Shown here: positions 16,662 to 26,394 of the stretch, one piece after another
Position numbering within the stretch: the stretch's first letter is position 1
Layout: each line of letters begins with the position of its first letter
Assembly: GCF_001904655.1 (NCBI RefSeq)
Contig: NZ_MRCC01000007.1
Span: 186,001 to 250,000, forward strand
Direction of reading: 5' to 3'
Length of the DNA: 64,000 bases
DNA from: Chroogloeocystis siderophila 5.2 s.c.1
Lineage (GTDB): Bacteria; Cyanobacteriota; Cyanobacteriia; Cyanobacteriales; Chroococcidiopsidaceae
Made by a program: the position numbers and the translations under genes
The notes under the pieces: generated by a model
The model's database searches: none
Seen by the model: the letters and a program-made list of their open reading frames with translations, nothing else
What the model was told of the DNA's origin: nothing

Positions 16662-17364
16662 ATTAAAGACTCCTTGGCAATATTCAATAAATACTAACAG
16701 CGTAACCTTATAATTATAAAGTTAAAGCATAATTGTTTAATTGTAGTATTCTACTGACGCTGTGTTTATCTCGAACAAAACAGTAAAATTGCATCTAGTT
16801 TTTATTTAAAATAGAAATATTGTGGAAAGTTTACCAGCAGAATTGCAAATTCATAAATATGCAACTTAATTGCGCTTGCCTGCATCGATGGGTAACAGAG
16901 CAGTCTCTCCATCGAGAGAAAAATTAATCGGTAAGGTGTTCGTTTGTCACAACTAAGCTTGATTCTAGGCTTTGCATAGCATGTTGCCAGAAGAATTACT
17001 TGGAAAAGATGTTCTTCCTAAGTTTTTGTCAATGCGAAATCAAGATATTCTTACTTGCTACGAGTCAGTAAGTATTAGCACACCTATTGTTGTTAAACCA
17101 TAGAAATAGAGTTCCAAAGGTCGTAATGTTTGATAAATTTATAACAACCTAAGACACGGCTGTACTGAGTGTAAATCTAAACAGACTACGCGATCGCAGA
17201 AATTGGAACTGTCATCTCGTTATTTCGTCATTTATGATTTTATGCGTTCAAGTCATGTCGAAGTAGGAATATATGTTTGAATGCCTATATTTTGTCTTCT
17301 TCCAGTCTCCTTATAGAATGGCTTAGCAGACGCTTGTAGATCGTTGATCCTCACAGCTAAACGC
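16662..17364. other. Long non-coding stretch upstream of permease
   Basis: About 700 bp with no convincing gene. A hairpin TCTCTC-CATC-GAGAGA lies near 16903-16918. TTGATAAATTTATAACAA (17130-17147) is a partial palindrome that faintly resembles metal-regulator boxes but does not match well. A 40-codon frame at 16981-17103 lacks a ribosome site. Presumably holds the promoter of the permease operon. Confidence 0.3.
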
Positions 17365-18390
17365 ATGACTCAACTCAACAACGCCTTCACTCTGTTTTTA
17401 AGTTTGCTCGTAGAGGCAATGCCCTTTTTGTTATTAGGGGTATTGTTATCTAGTGTGCTGCTATTGTTTATTGATGAGCAAAAGTTAATCGCCAGACTTC
17501 CTAAAAATCCGTTATTAGGTGCTTTGGTTGGTAGTATGGTAGGTTTTTTGTTTCCTGTATGCGAATGCGGTAATGTCCCAGTCGCGCGGCGATTGTTGAT
17601 GCAGGGAGTACCAACACCAGTGGCGATCGGGTTTTTGTTAGCAGCACCGACCGTGAATCCAATCGTCATTTGGGCAACTTGGACAGCGTTTCGCGATCAA
17701 CCAGAAATTGTTGTGCTGAGAATTGCGCTTTCATTAATAATTGCGACTATCGTCGGGTGGGTTTTTAGCGTTCAAAAAGATCTTAAGCCTTTGCTACAAC
17801 CTGCAATTGCTAAAAGTTGGGAATATAACTTTAGCCCAACGCAAGATTTTAAAAAATCAACACAAGCATCACCGCTATTACAATCAGGAACATTTTTACT
17901 CAATCAGCCTGGTCAAATGGTGCGCATGGATGCTACTGTACTTCAGGCAAGTTTAGCAGCTACGGCACCAACAAAACCGTTGTCTGACCGTTTGCGATTA
18001 TTAGTAGACAACACAATACAGGAACTGCGGGAGTTGGGTGCGGTTTTAGTGTTTGGGAGTGCGATCGCTGCTTTTATTCAAGTTGCTGTACCGCGCGAAG
18101 TAATTTTAAATCTAGGTTATGGCCCAGTCACATCGATTATTGCCATGATGCTGCTGGCGGCGGTTGTGTCGATTTGTTCTACAGTTGATTCTTTTTTCGC
18201 GCTTTCTTTTTCTTCGACATTTACTAGCGGATCGCTGCTTGCATTTTTAATATTTGGACCCATGATTGATTTAAAAGCAATTGGTTTAATGCTCTCAATT
18301 TTTAAGCCTAAAGCTGTTATTTACTTATTTGCTTTAGCGGCTCAATTAACATTTTTATTTACTTTATTCATCAACTTGCAGATTATTTAA
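17365..18390 (+). CDS. UPF0718/DUF318-family permease
   Basis: About 341 residues from ATG 17365; the in-frame TTG at 17344 is a weaker start. It has eight or so transmembrane segments in two halves, with the family signature PVCECGNVPVARRLL and a second, symmetric CSTVDSFFALSF motif. FLLAAPTVNPIVIWAT is also typical. UPF0718 permeases are putative metal or solute exporters; the cargo is not established. It is followed after 8 bp by a TIGR03943 protein, the usual partner, which suggests a two-component membrane complex. Confidence 0.88.
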   Translation: MTQLNNAFTLFLSLLVEAMPFLLLGVLLSSVLLLFIDEQKLIARLPKNPLLGALVGSMVGFLFPVCECGNVPVARRLLMQGVPTPVAIGFLLAAPTVNPIVIWATWTAFRDQPEIVVLRIALSLIIATIVGWVFSVQKDLKPLLQPAIAKSWEYNFSPTQDFKKSTQASPLLQSGTFLLNQPGQMVRMDATVLQASLAATAPTKPLSDRLRLLVDNTIQELRELGAVLVFGSAIAAFIQVAVPREVILNLGYGPVTSIIAMMLLAAVVSICSTVDSFFALSFSSTFTSGSLLAFLIFGPMIDLKAIGLMLSIFKPKAVIYLFALAAQLTFLFTLFINLQII

Positions 18391-18398
18391 TTAATTAT

Positions 18399-19199
18399 AT
18401 GATCGGCGGTAAATTCAAGCGTAAACAAGCAAAATTGAGTCCAAGCCAAGCCAAAAGCAGAGCTTGGTTTTTCACATGGCTGGATGTACTAGCAATTGGT
18501 GCCTGGGGCATTTTAATGCTGCGGTATTGGCTAACTGGTAAGCTGAATTTGCTGATTCATCCTGATTATTTTTGGTTAGTGATTTCAGGTGGAATTGGTT
18601 TACTGATTATTGCTAGTAGTAAAGCATGGCAACTATTGCGACAACGGCGTTCAAGTAAAGGCGCGATTGTGCAGCACGTAACGTTATTTCCTCCAGGAAT
18701 GAGTAGTAGCCTATTGTTAATCACCGCAATTATGGGGTTAACATTTACACCCCGCGTTTTTGCAAGTCAAACTGCACTTGATCGTGGTGTAACTGATTCT
18801 TTAGGCGCAACACGGGCGCAACCGCAAGCTTTTCGGAGTGCGCGCAATCCTGAAGAGCGATCACTTTTAGACTGGGTGAGAACTTTAAATGTTTATCCTG
18901 AACCTGATGCTTATGCTGGACAACGTGCTAAAGTGCAGGGCTTTGTGATTCATCCACCCGAATTACCCCCGGATTACATTTTGATCTCGCGGTTTGTAAT
19001 TACTTGCTGTGCTGCCGATGCTTATCCTGTAGGATTACCTGTGAAACTGAGTACATCGCGCCAAGCTTACCCACCCGATACCTGGTTAGAGGTTGAAGGA
19101 ACAATGGCGACTGACACTTTAGTTGGAAAACGCCAGTTAACGATTCAAGCAACTTCGCTTAAGCCTATTGCTGAACCTGAAAACCCCTATGAATATTAG
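18399..19199 (+). CDS. TIGR03943-family membrane protein (permease partner)
   Basis: A 266-residue protein with two N-terminal membrane helices (VLAIGAWGILMLRYWL, FWLVISGGIGLLIIAS) and a third at about 105-120. A C-terminal soluble domain carries FVITCCAADAYPVGLPV and WLEVEGTM. This matches the TIGR03943 family found next to UPF0718 permeases, including the Bacillus ycgR/ycgQ pair. It is translationally close to the upstream permease, so one operon. A role in metal homeostasis is inferred from relatives only. Confidence 0.85.
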   Translation: MIGGKFKRKQAKLSPSQAKSRAWFFTWLDVLAIGAWGILMLRYWLTGKLNLLIHPDYFWLVISGGIGLLIIASSKAWQLLRQRRSSKGAIVQHVTLFPPGMSSSLLLITAIMGLTFTPRVFASQTALDRGVTDSLGATRAQPQAFRSARNPEERSLLDWVRTLNVYPEPDAYAGQRAKVQGFVIHPPELPPDYILISRFVITCCAADAYPVGLPVKLSTSRQAYPPDTWLEVEGTMATDTLVGKRQLTIQATSLKPIAEPENPYEY

Positions 19200-19285
19200 T
19201 CAATCGCTCAGGTAGACGCGCCATTACTCTTGATAGTACTTCATCACTTTAATACAACCTGATTTTAATCCCTGACCCCTGCTTT

Positions 19286-20806
19286 ATGTCTGTCAGTCAT
19301 AAATTTCTGCAACCACTTGATCGCGTCGCCCTCACCTTAATGCTGGTGTTGAGTGTTTTCATTGGACTGCTACTGTTGCGAGGAGATGGTGTCGCACCAC
19401 AAGTGCGAGATTTTAGCTGGGACGGAAAAGCGATTGGAGCAGAAGACACTGCTTTTATTTTGAATTTTAGCCGTCCGATGGATACGGTAAGCGTTGAGGA
19501 AAATTTACAAATTGATCCGCCGCTACCAGGAAAAATTAGTTGGGCGGGGCGACGCATGGCGTATACGCTGCTGACACCTGCACCGTATGGAAATTCTTAT
19601 CAAGTTAATTTACACAGCGCTAAGGATCGTCTTTCTGTCGCTGAAAATTCTCCAAAAGTGATGCAGCCGTTTAGTAGTCGATTTCGTACGCGCGATCGCG
19701 CTTTTGTTTATCTCGGAGTCGAAGGAGACGAACAAGGACGCCTGATCCTCTACAACCTCTCACAACAGCAGAAGACGATTCTCACACCGAGAAATTTAGT
19801 TGTTGTTGACTTCAAGCCTTATCCTGATGGAAAAAAAGTTTTGTTCTCTGCTACCGAGCGAAGCAATAATCAGGACTTACTCGCCTCACAGCTTTACACG
19901 GTAACGACAGGAATAAATTCTGATCTTATTCAAAGCGATCGCACTTTTCTCGGCTTACGCTTACCTTTTGTTGGAAATAGAGCTAATCCCGAACCCGTAG
20001 GTAAGATTGACCTGATATTGGATAACAAAAATTATCAAAACTTAAAATTTGACCTTTCTGCGGACGGACAAAAGATTATTGTGCAACGCGTGAATCAACA
20101 AAATCCTGGAGAATTCGGCTTGTGGTTACTGCGTAATAACGAAAAACCGCAACGCTTGAATAGCCAGCCAGGAGGCGATTTTATGATTACACCTGATAGC
20201 ACCTCAGTTGCGGTAGCACAAGGCGAAGGGGTTGGAATTTTACCGTTACAACCAGACGCAGAGAAGCCGCTCGATTTTCTACCAGAGTATGGCATGGTAC
20301 TGAGTTTTTCGCGCGATGGTACCCAAGCAACAATGGTGAAATTTAATTCGGATTACACGCGATCGCTGTTTTTGGTAACAAGTCAAGGCGAACCAACCGA
20401 ACTTGTGCGGACAACTGGCTCAATTAAAAGCTGTCAGTTCGATCCTCTGCGCCAGAATCTTTATTGTCTGCTCACACAGTTGTTAGAAAAAGAGGAATAC
20501 GAAGAACAACCGTATTTAGTCGCAATTGACCTCAAAACAGGCAACCAAAAACCTTTGGTGATTTTACCTGAGCAACGCGATGTCCAAATGAGTTTAGCAC
20601 CCGATGGTTTGGCGGTGTTGTTTGACCAAGTTGTCACAGACGCAGCAAATTCAGCACTGACAGGACCGCGCACGAGTGACGGCGCGGCAATTACAACGAG
20701 TCGGTTATGGTTACTGCCAATCTTATCTCAAACGTCGTCTCCACAGCCATTTATGCAACCCGAACAACTTCCTCTACCAGGTTTTCATCCGCGTTGGCTT
20801 CCTTAA
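19286..20806 (+). CDS. Exported Ig-like plus beta-propeller protein
   Basis: A 506-residue protein with an N-terminal membrane anchor or signal (VALTLMLVLSVFIGLLLL). Next comes a bacterial Ig-like domain (residues about 45-130, with NFSRPMDTVSVEENLQIDP typical of Big_5), then about 350 residues of TolB/WD40-like blades (LILYNLSQQQKTIL, FDLSADGQKIIVQRV, GDFMITPDSTSVAVAQGEG). It is likely periplasmic or outer face of the inner membrane. The function is unknown; such proteins are widespread in cyanobacteria. It follows the permease pair by 86 bp on the same strand but may be independent. Confidence 0.7.
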   Translation: MSVSHKFLQPLDRVALTLMLVLSVFIGLLLLRGDGVAPQVRDFSWDGKAIGAEDTAFILNFSRPMDTVSVEENLQIDPPLPGKISWAGRRMAYTLLTPAPYGNSYQVNLHSAKDRLSVAENSPKVMQPFSSRFRTRDRAFVYLGVEGDEQGRLILYNLSQQQKTILTPRNLVVVDFKPYPDGKKVLFSATERSNNQDLLASQLYTVTTGINSDLIQSDRTFLGLRLPFVGNRANPEPVGKIDLILDNKNYQNLKFDLSADGQKIIVQRVNQQNPGEFGLWLLRNNEKPQRLNSQPGGDFMITPDSTSVAVAQGEGVGILPLQPDAEKPLDFLPEYGMVLSFSRDGTQATMVKFNSDYTRSLFLVTSQGEPTELVRTTGSIKSCQFDPLRQNLYCLLTQLLEKEEYEEQPYLVAIDLKTGNQKPLVILPEQRDVQMSLAPDGLAVLFDQVVTDAANSALTGPRTSDGAAITTSRLWLLPILSQTSSPQPFMQPEQLPLPGFHPRWLP

Positions 20807-21332
20807 GTGCTGAATTATTTGTAATTGCTAGCTACGAAGTTGCGTTTATGTTTGCCAAATTACTTTGTTCCTAAACTAATAACACAAATCTTTACTCAGC
20901 GATCGCCCAAAGAAACAACAAGCCTAATTATTGATGAGTCTGCATTCGCGGCGTTTGTATGCATAATTATCAGTTTAATTATGTAAATACTTCGATGATG
21001 CCCTCTTGTTTTCTTAAGTAAGACCTAATATCATGTCCATCTGAACATATCAACTTTTTTGTGTGTTGCTGCGTTGCGGTATCAATCTGAGCTATTTAAG
21101 TATTCACGAGTACATCCTTATTCCTGCTGAACCAAGACCTCTGAATAAATTGTGACGAAAATCACAGACACAGAAGTTGCGCTGAATATAGCATCCTTGC
21201 ATCAAGCAATGTGCTATGAACAAAGCTGATAAATTAACGTAGTTAAGTATTTCCCCAAACGTCAACAATACTCACTCAGCTGCAACTGAACGAGTACTCT
21301 ATGCTAATGCGCTTGCTGAGGGCAAATTGCCT
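20807..21332. other. Intergenic region with CRP box
   Basis: About 525 bp with no gene. Its one clear element is the perfect CRP-type palindrome at 21151-21166, described separately. The rest is AT-rich without recognisable repeats. Confidence 0.4.
21151..21166. promoter_or_regulatory. CRP/SyCRP1-type operator
   Basis: TGTGACGAAAATCACA is a perfect TGTGA-N6-TCACA palindrome, the consensus of cAMP receptor proteins, including SyCRP1 in cyanobacteria. It lies about 165 bp upstream of the coiled-coil gene at 21333. That distance would place it upstream of the promoter, compatible with activation. Confidence 0.65.
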
Positions 21333-22574
21333 ATGAATATGGAACTGACTCAAAGAGAAAATTATGTGGCAGAAATCGTGACTTCCAGCCGCGTGGAAGC
21401 AATAGAAGATCTGCTAAGCACCCCTGTAAGTTTTGAAAACGAAATAGCTATTGTAAATCAAGCATTATGCTCCACAAATCAAAAGCTACAACAGCGGGTA
21501 ACGCAGTTAGAACAAGCACTCGTAGAGTTTAGAAAAAATTTACAAATTGAGCGCGAGCGATCGCAAGCTTTACAGACGCAGGTCGCGCAGAAAATACAAG
21601 AGTTAGAGACAGCGCAAGAACAAATCAAGCGACTCAAGCAGGAACAACAAACCAACCAACAAACAACACAACAGCAACAAATTTTAATTGAAGGCTTAAC
21701 AGTTCAGTTGCAAGCGAGTCAAGAACGCGTCAACCAGATTGAGCATGAGTGGTTGTTAATGCAAGCAACTTACAACGAACAAACTTACCAACTGCGACAA
21801 AACGAAAGCACTTGTCAAGAACTACGTACTCGTTTGCTACGCGAGCAAGACCGCAGAAGGCAACTGCAAGCAGCGTTAGACAAATGCTTTGACCAATCAA
21901 GCAATAAATCTAAAACTACTACTGACACTGAGGGCGATCGCATTTTTACTTATACAGTAACTCGCGACTCGGATATTGATTCAGCACCAAATCAAGCGAG
22001 ATTTGCACAAGCGCAACCGATTCCGCCTTGGTCAGTACACGCAGAAGAAATCCAAGAATCGAAACCTGAGACTGAAGTATTTACCACACAAACATTCAAG
22101 CACACTACAGAAACACCTGTAGACAAAACTTTAGTAGAAACTTTTATTGAACAATTTCCTGAGGCGATCGCCACTTTAGGGGAAACCGCACAAGAGCAAC
22201 ATGATGCTGTCTTGAATTTACTCAGCGATACTAGCGCTAATGCTGTGTCTCAGAAGACAGTCAAAGTGACAGAATCCCCGGATTGTGAGACCTTAACGAT
22301 AGAAAATCTATCGTCTGCCGAAGATTTAGAATCATCCGCAACAACTAGTGGCGATCACAACACGACAACGGAACTGAATCTAGAAAGTGATATAGAAGCG
22401 CAATCTGAATCTGTTGCAGAACCAGCAACCGAGTTAGATGAGTTACTTGCATGGGAAGAAACTGAATTTTTTGCGAATCCAAACTGGCCTTCACCGATAG
22501 TAAATCCCTCGCGAGTTGCTAAAAAGCGTAAGACCTTAGCGGCGATCGAATTACCAAATTTTGCACATATGTAG
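21333..22574 (+). CDS. Coiled-coil hypothetical protein
   Basis: About 413 residues from ATG 21333 (an in-frame TTG at 21327 is possible). Residues about 45-190 form a long coiled coil rich in Gln, Glu and Leu (QKLQQRVTQLEQALVEFRK). The remainder is a Glu/Thr/Ser-rich, low-complexity acidic tail ending in a basic patch (RVAKKRKTLAAIELP). No membrane segment or signal. Not a recognised family. A perfect CRP-type operator upstream suggests cAMP control, as for surface-motility genes in Synechocystis; that link is inference. Confidence 0.7.
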   Translation: MNMELTQRENYVAEIVTSSRVEAIEDLLSTPVSFENEIAIVNQALCSTNQKLQQRVTQLEQALVEFRKNLQIERERSQALQTQVAQKIQELETAQEQIKRLKQEQQTNQQTTQQQQILIEGLTVQLQASQERVNQIEHEWLLMQATYNEQTYQLRQNESTCQELRTRLLREQDRRRQLQAALDKCFDQSSNKSKTTTDTEGDRIFTYTVTRDSDIDSAPNQARFAQAQPIPPWSVHAEEIQESKPETEVFTTQTFKHTTETPVDKTLVETFIEQFPEAIATLGETAQEQHDAVLNLLSDTSANAVSQKTVKVTESPDCETLTIENLSSAEDLESSATTSGDHNTTTELNLESDIEAQSESVAEPATELDELLAWEETEFFANPNWPSPIVNPSRVAKKRKTLAAIELPNFAHM

Positions 22575-22599
22575 ACAGTGAATGATCAGCCCCCTCAAT

Positions 22600-22615
22600 C
22601 CCCCACGAGTGGGGG
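22600..22615 (+). terminator. Hairpin / probable terminator
   Basis: CCCCCAC-GA-GTGGGGG followed by ACTTTAAATAG, 26 bp after the coiled-coil gene stop. It is a strong GC stem with a poor T tract; it could alternatively be a dispersed extragenic palindrome, as this sequence type recurs in cyanobacteria. Confidence 0.45.
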
Positions 22616-22723
22616 ACTTTAAATAGTTTGGAAACCGCTTGCCCCTCTGACTCTCTCCCACTTCTAGACGAGAAGATCAGGAAAAACATTTATTCACAGA
22701 GTTGGGGAGCGATCAAAAGTATA

Positions 22724-24817
22724 TTAGCTTCTGACTTCGATCTGACTACTTGCTTGCGGATTCTCCCGCTTGACACGCTGATTAATATGATAAGAACGTC
22801 CTAGACCAGCTGTAAGCTCGTAGTTATAAGCTAGGAGCTTTAGCCATAAAGCTGGATAACGCGGTTCCAACCAAGGTTGTATTTGACGCAGCAAACGAGG
22901 AAACCAACTACCGAGTAAAGCACTGATTACGGCAGCTAAGCCAAAGTTAAGATAGTTACCCAACCATTGCCAAAGATCTTTTGTTCCAGCTAAATCCCAA
23001 ATCCACAAGACCTGAGAAGGATTTTTTCTGGCGGCTTTCAACGCTAAGCGATTAAAGGTTAACCAGTCTACTCGGTCTTTAATAAAAGTATCCGCGACTT
23101 CTAGCGGTTCGTCGGTCAATAAGCCAAAGAAAGTATTTAACATCGAGTTGATGCGCTGGGGTGGTAAAAACCTACCCGTGGGAACCATCATCCCTTTGGA
23201 AAACAGCCAAGTGACAGCAACATTGCTTTGGTAAGCACGGATTTGATTAAGGTGGTGAAATTTGAGTAAGTCGTGCTTGAGGGCAGTATCTACCAGCGTC
23301 GTCAAACGTTCGAGGTTGCGGATTAAAGAACCAAAGCCAGTAAAGACTAAAGGTGATTGCAGTGATGCAGCGTCACCGATCGCAATCAGTCGGTCAAACG
23401 CAACTGTGCGATCGCGGCTACTCGTACTAAAGTGTCCTGGAATATAACCAAATGTTGCTTTTTTCCAAACCAGCTGATCCATGTCGCAGCGGCGGTACTC
23501 AGGCAGAATTGTAAAAAAGTCTTCATACATTTCAAGTAAGGAGCCAGGATTTGTTGCATTTACCTGATGGTAATGAAATAGATAAATGGCAATGTCGTCG
23601 CCTGCACCTGGAAATAATTCCCAAATTAGCTGTCGTCCGCGCGAGATATCTCCATGACTATTTAAAACATCGCCGTAGTGCGCATCCCACACCTCTGGAC
23701 CAAAACCACCAGAAATGACCGCCCCGACTGTCGGGCAGACGCTATCAAACGCTCGTCCGCCGTTTAACTGCCACGCGATCGGGGATGCTGTTCCCATCGC
23801 ATCTACCAGTAAGCGTCCCGTTGCTTCTGCCTCGTGAGTAGATAAATGCTTGACTTTTACTGTTAAATGTGTATCTGCTATCGCCGCGTTGAGAAATTCC
23901 GTCTCATCCCAAATTTCTCCCCCAGCCGCTTGTAACTTTTCGCCACACATCCGCAATAGCTTTTCAGCATCGAGCGCAACGTTTAATACAGTGGGAGTGT
24001 GTAAAACAGACGATCTCAGATGATTCGGGTTATTGCCGTCGAAAAACTTATTAAATCCGTCTTTGTACTCGCGCGCAATCAGGCTTTCACACTCAACAGC
24101 GGTAAACAAACCCAAGTTAATTAAGCTTTGGAGTTCGGCGCGGGAAATGTTCCACTCGCGATTCATTCGCCCAAACGGTAAGCGCTCGATTAACAACACT
24201 TTGTATCCTAACTGCGCCATCACCGCCGCATGAATGACGCCTAATGCGCCACCTATATAAATCAAGTCATAAGTGGGTGTTGAGGGCTGTTCGGTACCAA
24301 GCTTGAAAATAACTTGCTGTGGCTGTTGGGGATTGCGGACACCTGCGCGCCATCGTTTCTCCCACCAATAAGCACGTGTCAAGTCATACTCTCCTTGGGG
24401 AAATTTCTGAAAAAACTTGACAGTCAAAGGATAATAGGGAGCTAATGCAGCAAAAATTGATTGATTGCCAATTTCAGGGGGTTCGGGGTAATTGTGCGGA
24501 AATTGAACTCGTAGTTCTGCTATCAGGCGTTGCAAAATTTGCTTTTCATTTGGGAAAGCGCGATCGCCCCAGCGAAATACTTTAAGATACGTTGTCCGCT
24601 GCACAGACCAAACAAAAACGGAGAGTTCAGAAGGCAGTTGATCTTCTGAAGGATCTGAAATAAATGTTACCGGAGATAAATTTTGGGGCATTCTTAGACG
24701 TAGCCCTTCAGGAGTGATAATTTTTTCTCCTTTTTCCGGTACCCATGCCGTTTGCAGCCAGCTACGGACAGCCGCTGTATTTGGTGTGGGAATTTCTATG
24801 TAAACAAGTTCTCTCAT
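22724..24817 (-). CDS. cruA: CruA-type lycopene cyclase (FAD-dependent)
   Basis: A 697-residue flavoprotein. The dinucleotide-binding motif is IYIGGALGVIHAAVMAQLG near residue 187, followed by VLLIER and the CruA/CruP mark NREWNISRAEL. A second FAD contact is IAIGDAASLQSPLVFTGFGS near 475-495. Residues 1-170 form the long N-terminal domain that separates CruA from the shorter CruP. CruA converts lycopene to cyclised carotenes in cyanobacteria lacking CrtL. A CruA paralogue with other activity cannot be excluded. It is divergent from the 24979 gene. Confidence 0.85.
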   Translation of the reverse strand: MRELVYIEIPTPNTAAVRSWLQTAWVPEKGEKIITPEGLRLRMPQNLSPVTFISDPSEDQLPSELSVFVWSVQRTTYLKVFRWGDRAFPNEKQILQRLIAELRVQFPHNYPEPPEIGNQSIFAALAPYYPLTVKFFQKFPQGEYDLTRAYWWEKRWRAGVRNPQQPQQVIFKLGTEQPSTPTYDLIYIGGALGVIHAAVMAQLGYKVLLIERLPFGRMNREWNISRAELQSLINLGLFTAVECESLIAREYKDGFNKFFDGNNPNHLRSSVLHTPTVLNVALDAEKLLRMCGEKLQAAGGEIWDETEFLNAAIADTHLTVKVKHLSTHEAEATGRLLVDAMGTASPIAWQLNGGRAFDSVCPTVGAVISGGFGPEVWDAHYGDVLNSHGDISRGRQLIWELFPGAGDDIAIYLFHYHQVNATNPGSLLEMYEDFFTILPEYRRCDMDQLVWKKATFGYIPGHFSTSSRDRTVAFDRLIAIGDAASLQSPLVFTGFGSLIRNLERLTTLVDTALKHDLLKFHHLNQIRAYQSNVAVTWLFSKGMMVPTGRFLPPQRINSMLNTFFGLLTDEPLEVADTFIKDRVDWLTFNRLALKAARKNPSQVLWIWDLAGTKDLWQWLGNYLNFGLAAVISALLGSWFPRLLRQIQPWLEPRYPALWLKLLAYNYELTAGLGRSYHINQRVKRENPQASSQIEVRS

Positions 24818-24978
24818 TTTGCTGATCTTAACTCCGAGTTAATTATTTATGCAGATAGAGTTGACAAAATCACAGTTTGCGCTAAACTTCCCCATACAGT
24901 TAACTGAGATTTTTTTTAAGAAAGTTTACAATCTAACTAAGTTTATTAAAGTAGTTCCTATTTGTGTAAAAACCCGCT

Positions 24979-25212
24979 ATGCATTATCCCATTCCTGCTA
25001 GTCCTGAAGAAATTGCTGATCTACGCCAAAAACCTGTAGACGAAGAATTAGTCGCGGCCGCGATCGCTGGCGTCATTACAATTGTCCGCGCTCAAGGTCA
25101 ATCATTAGAACAATTGACTGCTCAAGTGCTAGCCGACGATAGTTTACTCGATGTCCAGCAACGACGCTGGTTGAGTGATGTAGTCGCTCAAGCTTGGGAT
25201 AGTTTCTCTTAA
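24979..25212 (+). CDS. Small conserved hypothetical protein, 77 aa
   Basis: A 77-residue helical soluble protein (MHYPIPASPEEIADLRQK..., LVAAAIAGVITIVRAQGQSL, LLDVQQRRWLSDVVAQAWDS). It looks like a small protein family conserved across cyanobacteria but without known function. It shares a divergent 160-bp region with cruA and is 30 bp upstream of the PAP2 phosphatase, so an operon with the latter is possible. Confidence 0.7.
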   Translation: MHYPIPASPEEIADLRQKPVDEELVAAAIAGVITIVRAQGQSLEQLTAQVLADDSLLDVQQRRWLSDVVAQAWDSFS

Positions 25213-25242
25213 ACTGGATATTAGTTGTCTAAGTCGATATGA

Positions 25243-25947
25243 ATGCGTTCCAAGCTGGCAAAACTCTCTTTACGAGTATTCCGCATTAGAGTCATTGGGA
25301 TACTCGTTTCAGTATTATCACTATGGATATTTGCGCGATTGGCGCGGCAAGTTTTAGAACAACAAACGAATGCCTTTGATACAGCAATTATGCTGGCAAT
25401 AAGAGGTATTCATTACCCATTACTCGACCAAGCAATGATGGGAACCACTTTTTTGGGCGATCCAATCGTGTTGTTTGTCTTTTGTCTTGTGTTGGGAGTG
25501 TGGTTATACAAACATCATCGGCGATCAGCAGCAAATACACTAGCGATCGCTTACATTGGTGCGCTGTTACTTCAGTTTGTTCTCAAGCAAGTATTTACCC
25601 GCGAAAGACCGCAGTTTTGGGAACAATTTATCAAATTAAGAGATTACAGCTTTCCCAGCGGTCATGCGGTGATGTCACTCGTTATTTATGGTTTGATTGC
25701 TTATATACTTACGGGTTACTTTCCGTACCGACAGAAATTAATTACGAGCATTACAGTTTTATTAATCATTGCGATCGGCTTTAGTCGCGTATATTTAGGC
25801 GTGCATTGGCCCACTGACGTCATCGCAGGTTACGCAGCAGGAGTAGTGTGGTTAGTTGCGTGTATTCTCAGCTTGCGAGTTTGGCGTCAACGTCGCCATC
25901 GTCGTCATGCTCAGGTTGAGAAAAACTCAGTATCTTCTTATCGATAA
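25243..25947 (+). CDS. PAP2-family membrane phosphatase
   Basis: A 234-residue integral membrane protein with about six helices and the full PAP2 triad: KQVFTRERP (KX6RP), YSFPSGHAV (PSGH) and SRVYLGVHWPTDV (SRX5HX3D). It dephosphorylates lipid phosphates such as phosphatidate or undecaprenyl pyrophosphate at the outer face. The C-terminus is strongly basic (RQRRHRRHAQ). Substrate is unresolved. Follows the 77-residue gene by 30 bp. Confidence 0.92.
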   Translation: MRSKLAKLSLRVFRIRVIGILVSVLSLWIFARLARQVLEQQTNAFDTAIMLAIRGIHYPLLDQAMMGTTFLGDPIVLFVFCLVLGVWLYKHHRRSAANTLAIAYIGALLLQFVLKQVFTRERPQFWEQFIKLRDYSFPSGHAVMSLVIYGLIAYILTGYFPYRQKLITSITVLLIIAIGFSRVYLGVHWPTDVIAGYAAGVVWLVACILSLRVWRQRRHRRHAQVEKNSVSSYR

Positions 25948-26033
25948 GATACGTCGAAAATTTTCAGGAATTTTCCTCGTTCTTTTGTAGTTACTCCTTA
26001 ACGTTAATATAACGTCAGTTCGACGAAGAAAAG

Positions 26034-26231
26034 CTAAGTAGGTGGGCATAACTTAAATATCATTTGTAACATTTGTAACATTGTCAGGTAACTGGTAATA
26101 GGTAATGGGGAGCCAGTGCGCCCTTCGAGGAGTCCTCCGTTGTAGCAACTGGCGTTAATGGGTAATAGAAACTCTTTCCAATGACCAGTTACCAGCCCTT
26201 AAGTTATGTTTATTTTTACCCACTTACTTAG
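26034..26231. repeat. MITE-like 198-bp nested inverted repeat
   Basis: Outer arms CTAAGTAGGTGGG (26034-26046) and CCCACTTACTTAG (26219-26231) are inverted with one mismatch. Inside are CATAACTTAA / TTAAGTTATG, then GGTAACTGGTAAT against ATGACCAGTTACC. The whole element can fold into one long hairpin with a central GC-rich part. No ORF. This has the shape of a non-autonomous miniature element and fills most of the 435-bp gap before the peroxidase. Confidence 0.6.
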
Positions 26232-26394
26232 TAGTTGAAACCGTTTGGCTTAAGCAACGCTGATTTTATAAGTCCACCTTCATGGACTTTGTTTGTCAAG
26301 CCGCGATTTTAACTGTCAGGCTGTCGAATTCACGTTCGTATTGCGTCTTTGTAAACATCAGCAACATTTTCATACTCAATAGGTGGGCGCTGCT

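Noticed and set aside
16981-17103. 40-codon ORF (MLPEELLGKDVLPKFLS...)
   Set aside because: No ribosome site, no recognisable similarity, in a long AT-rich non-coding stretch; chance ORF is likely.
17130-17147. Zur or metal-regulator box before the permease
   Set aside because: TTGATAAATTTATAACAA is palindromic only in its ATAAATTTAT core and lies about 220 bp upstream; the match to known boxes is poor.
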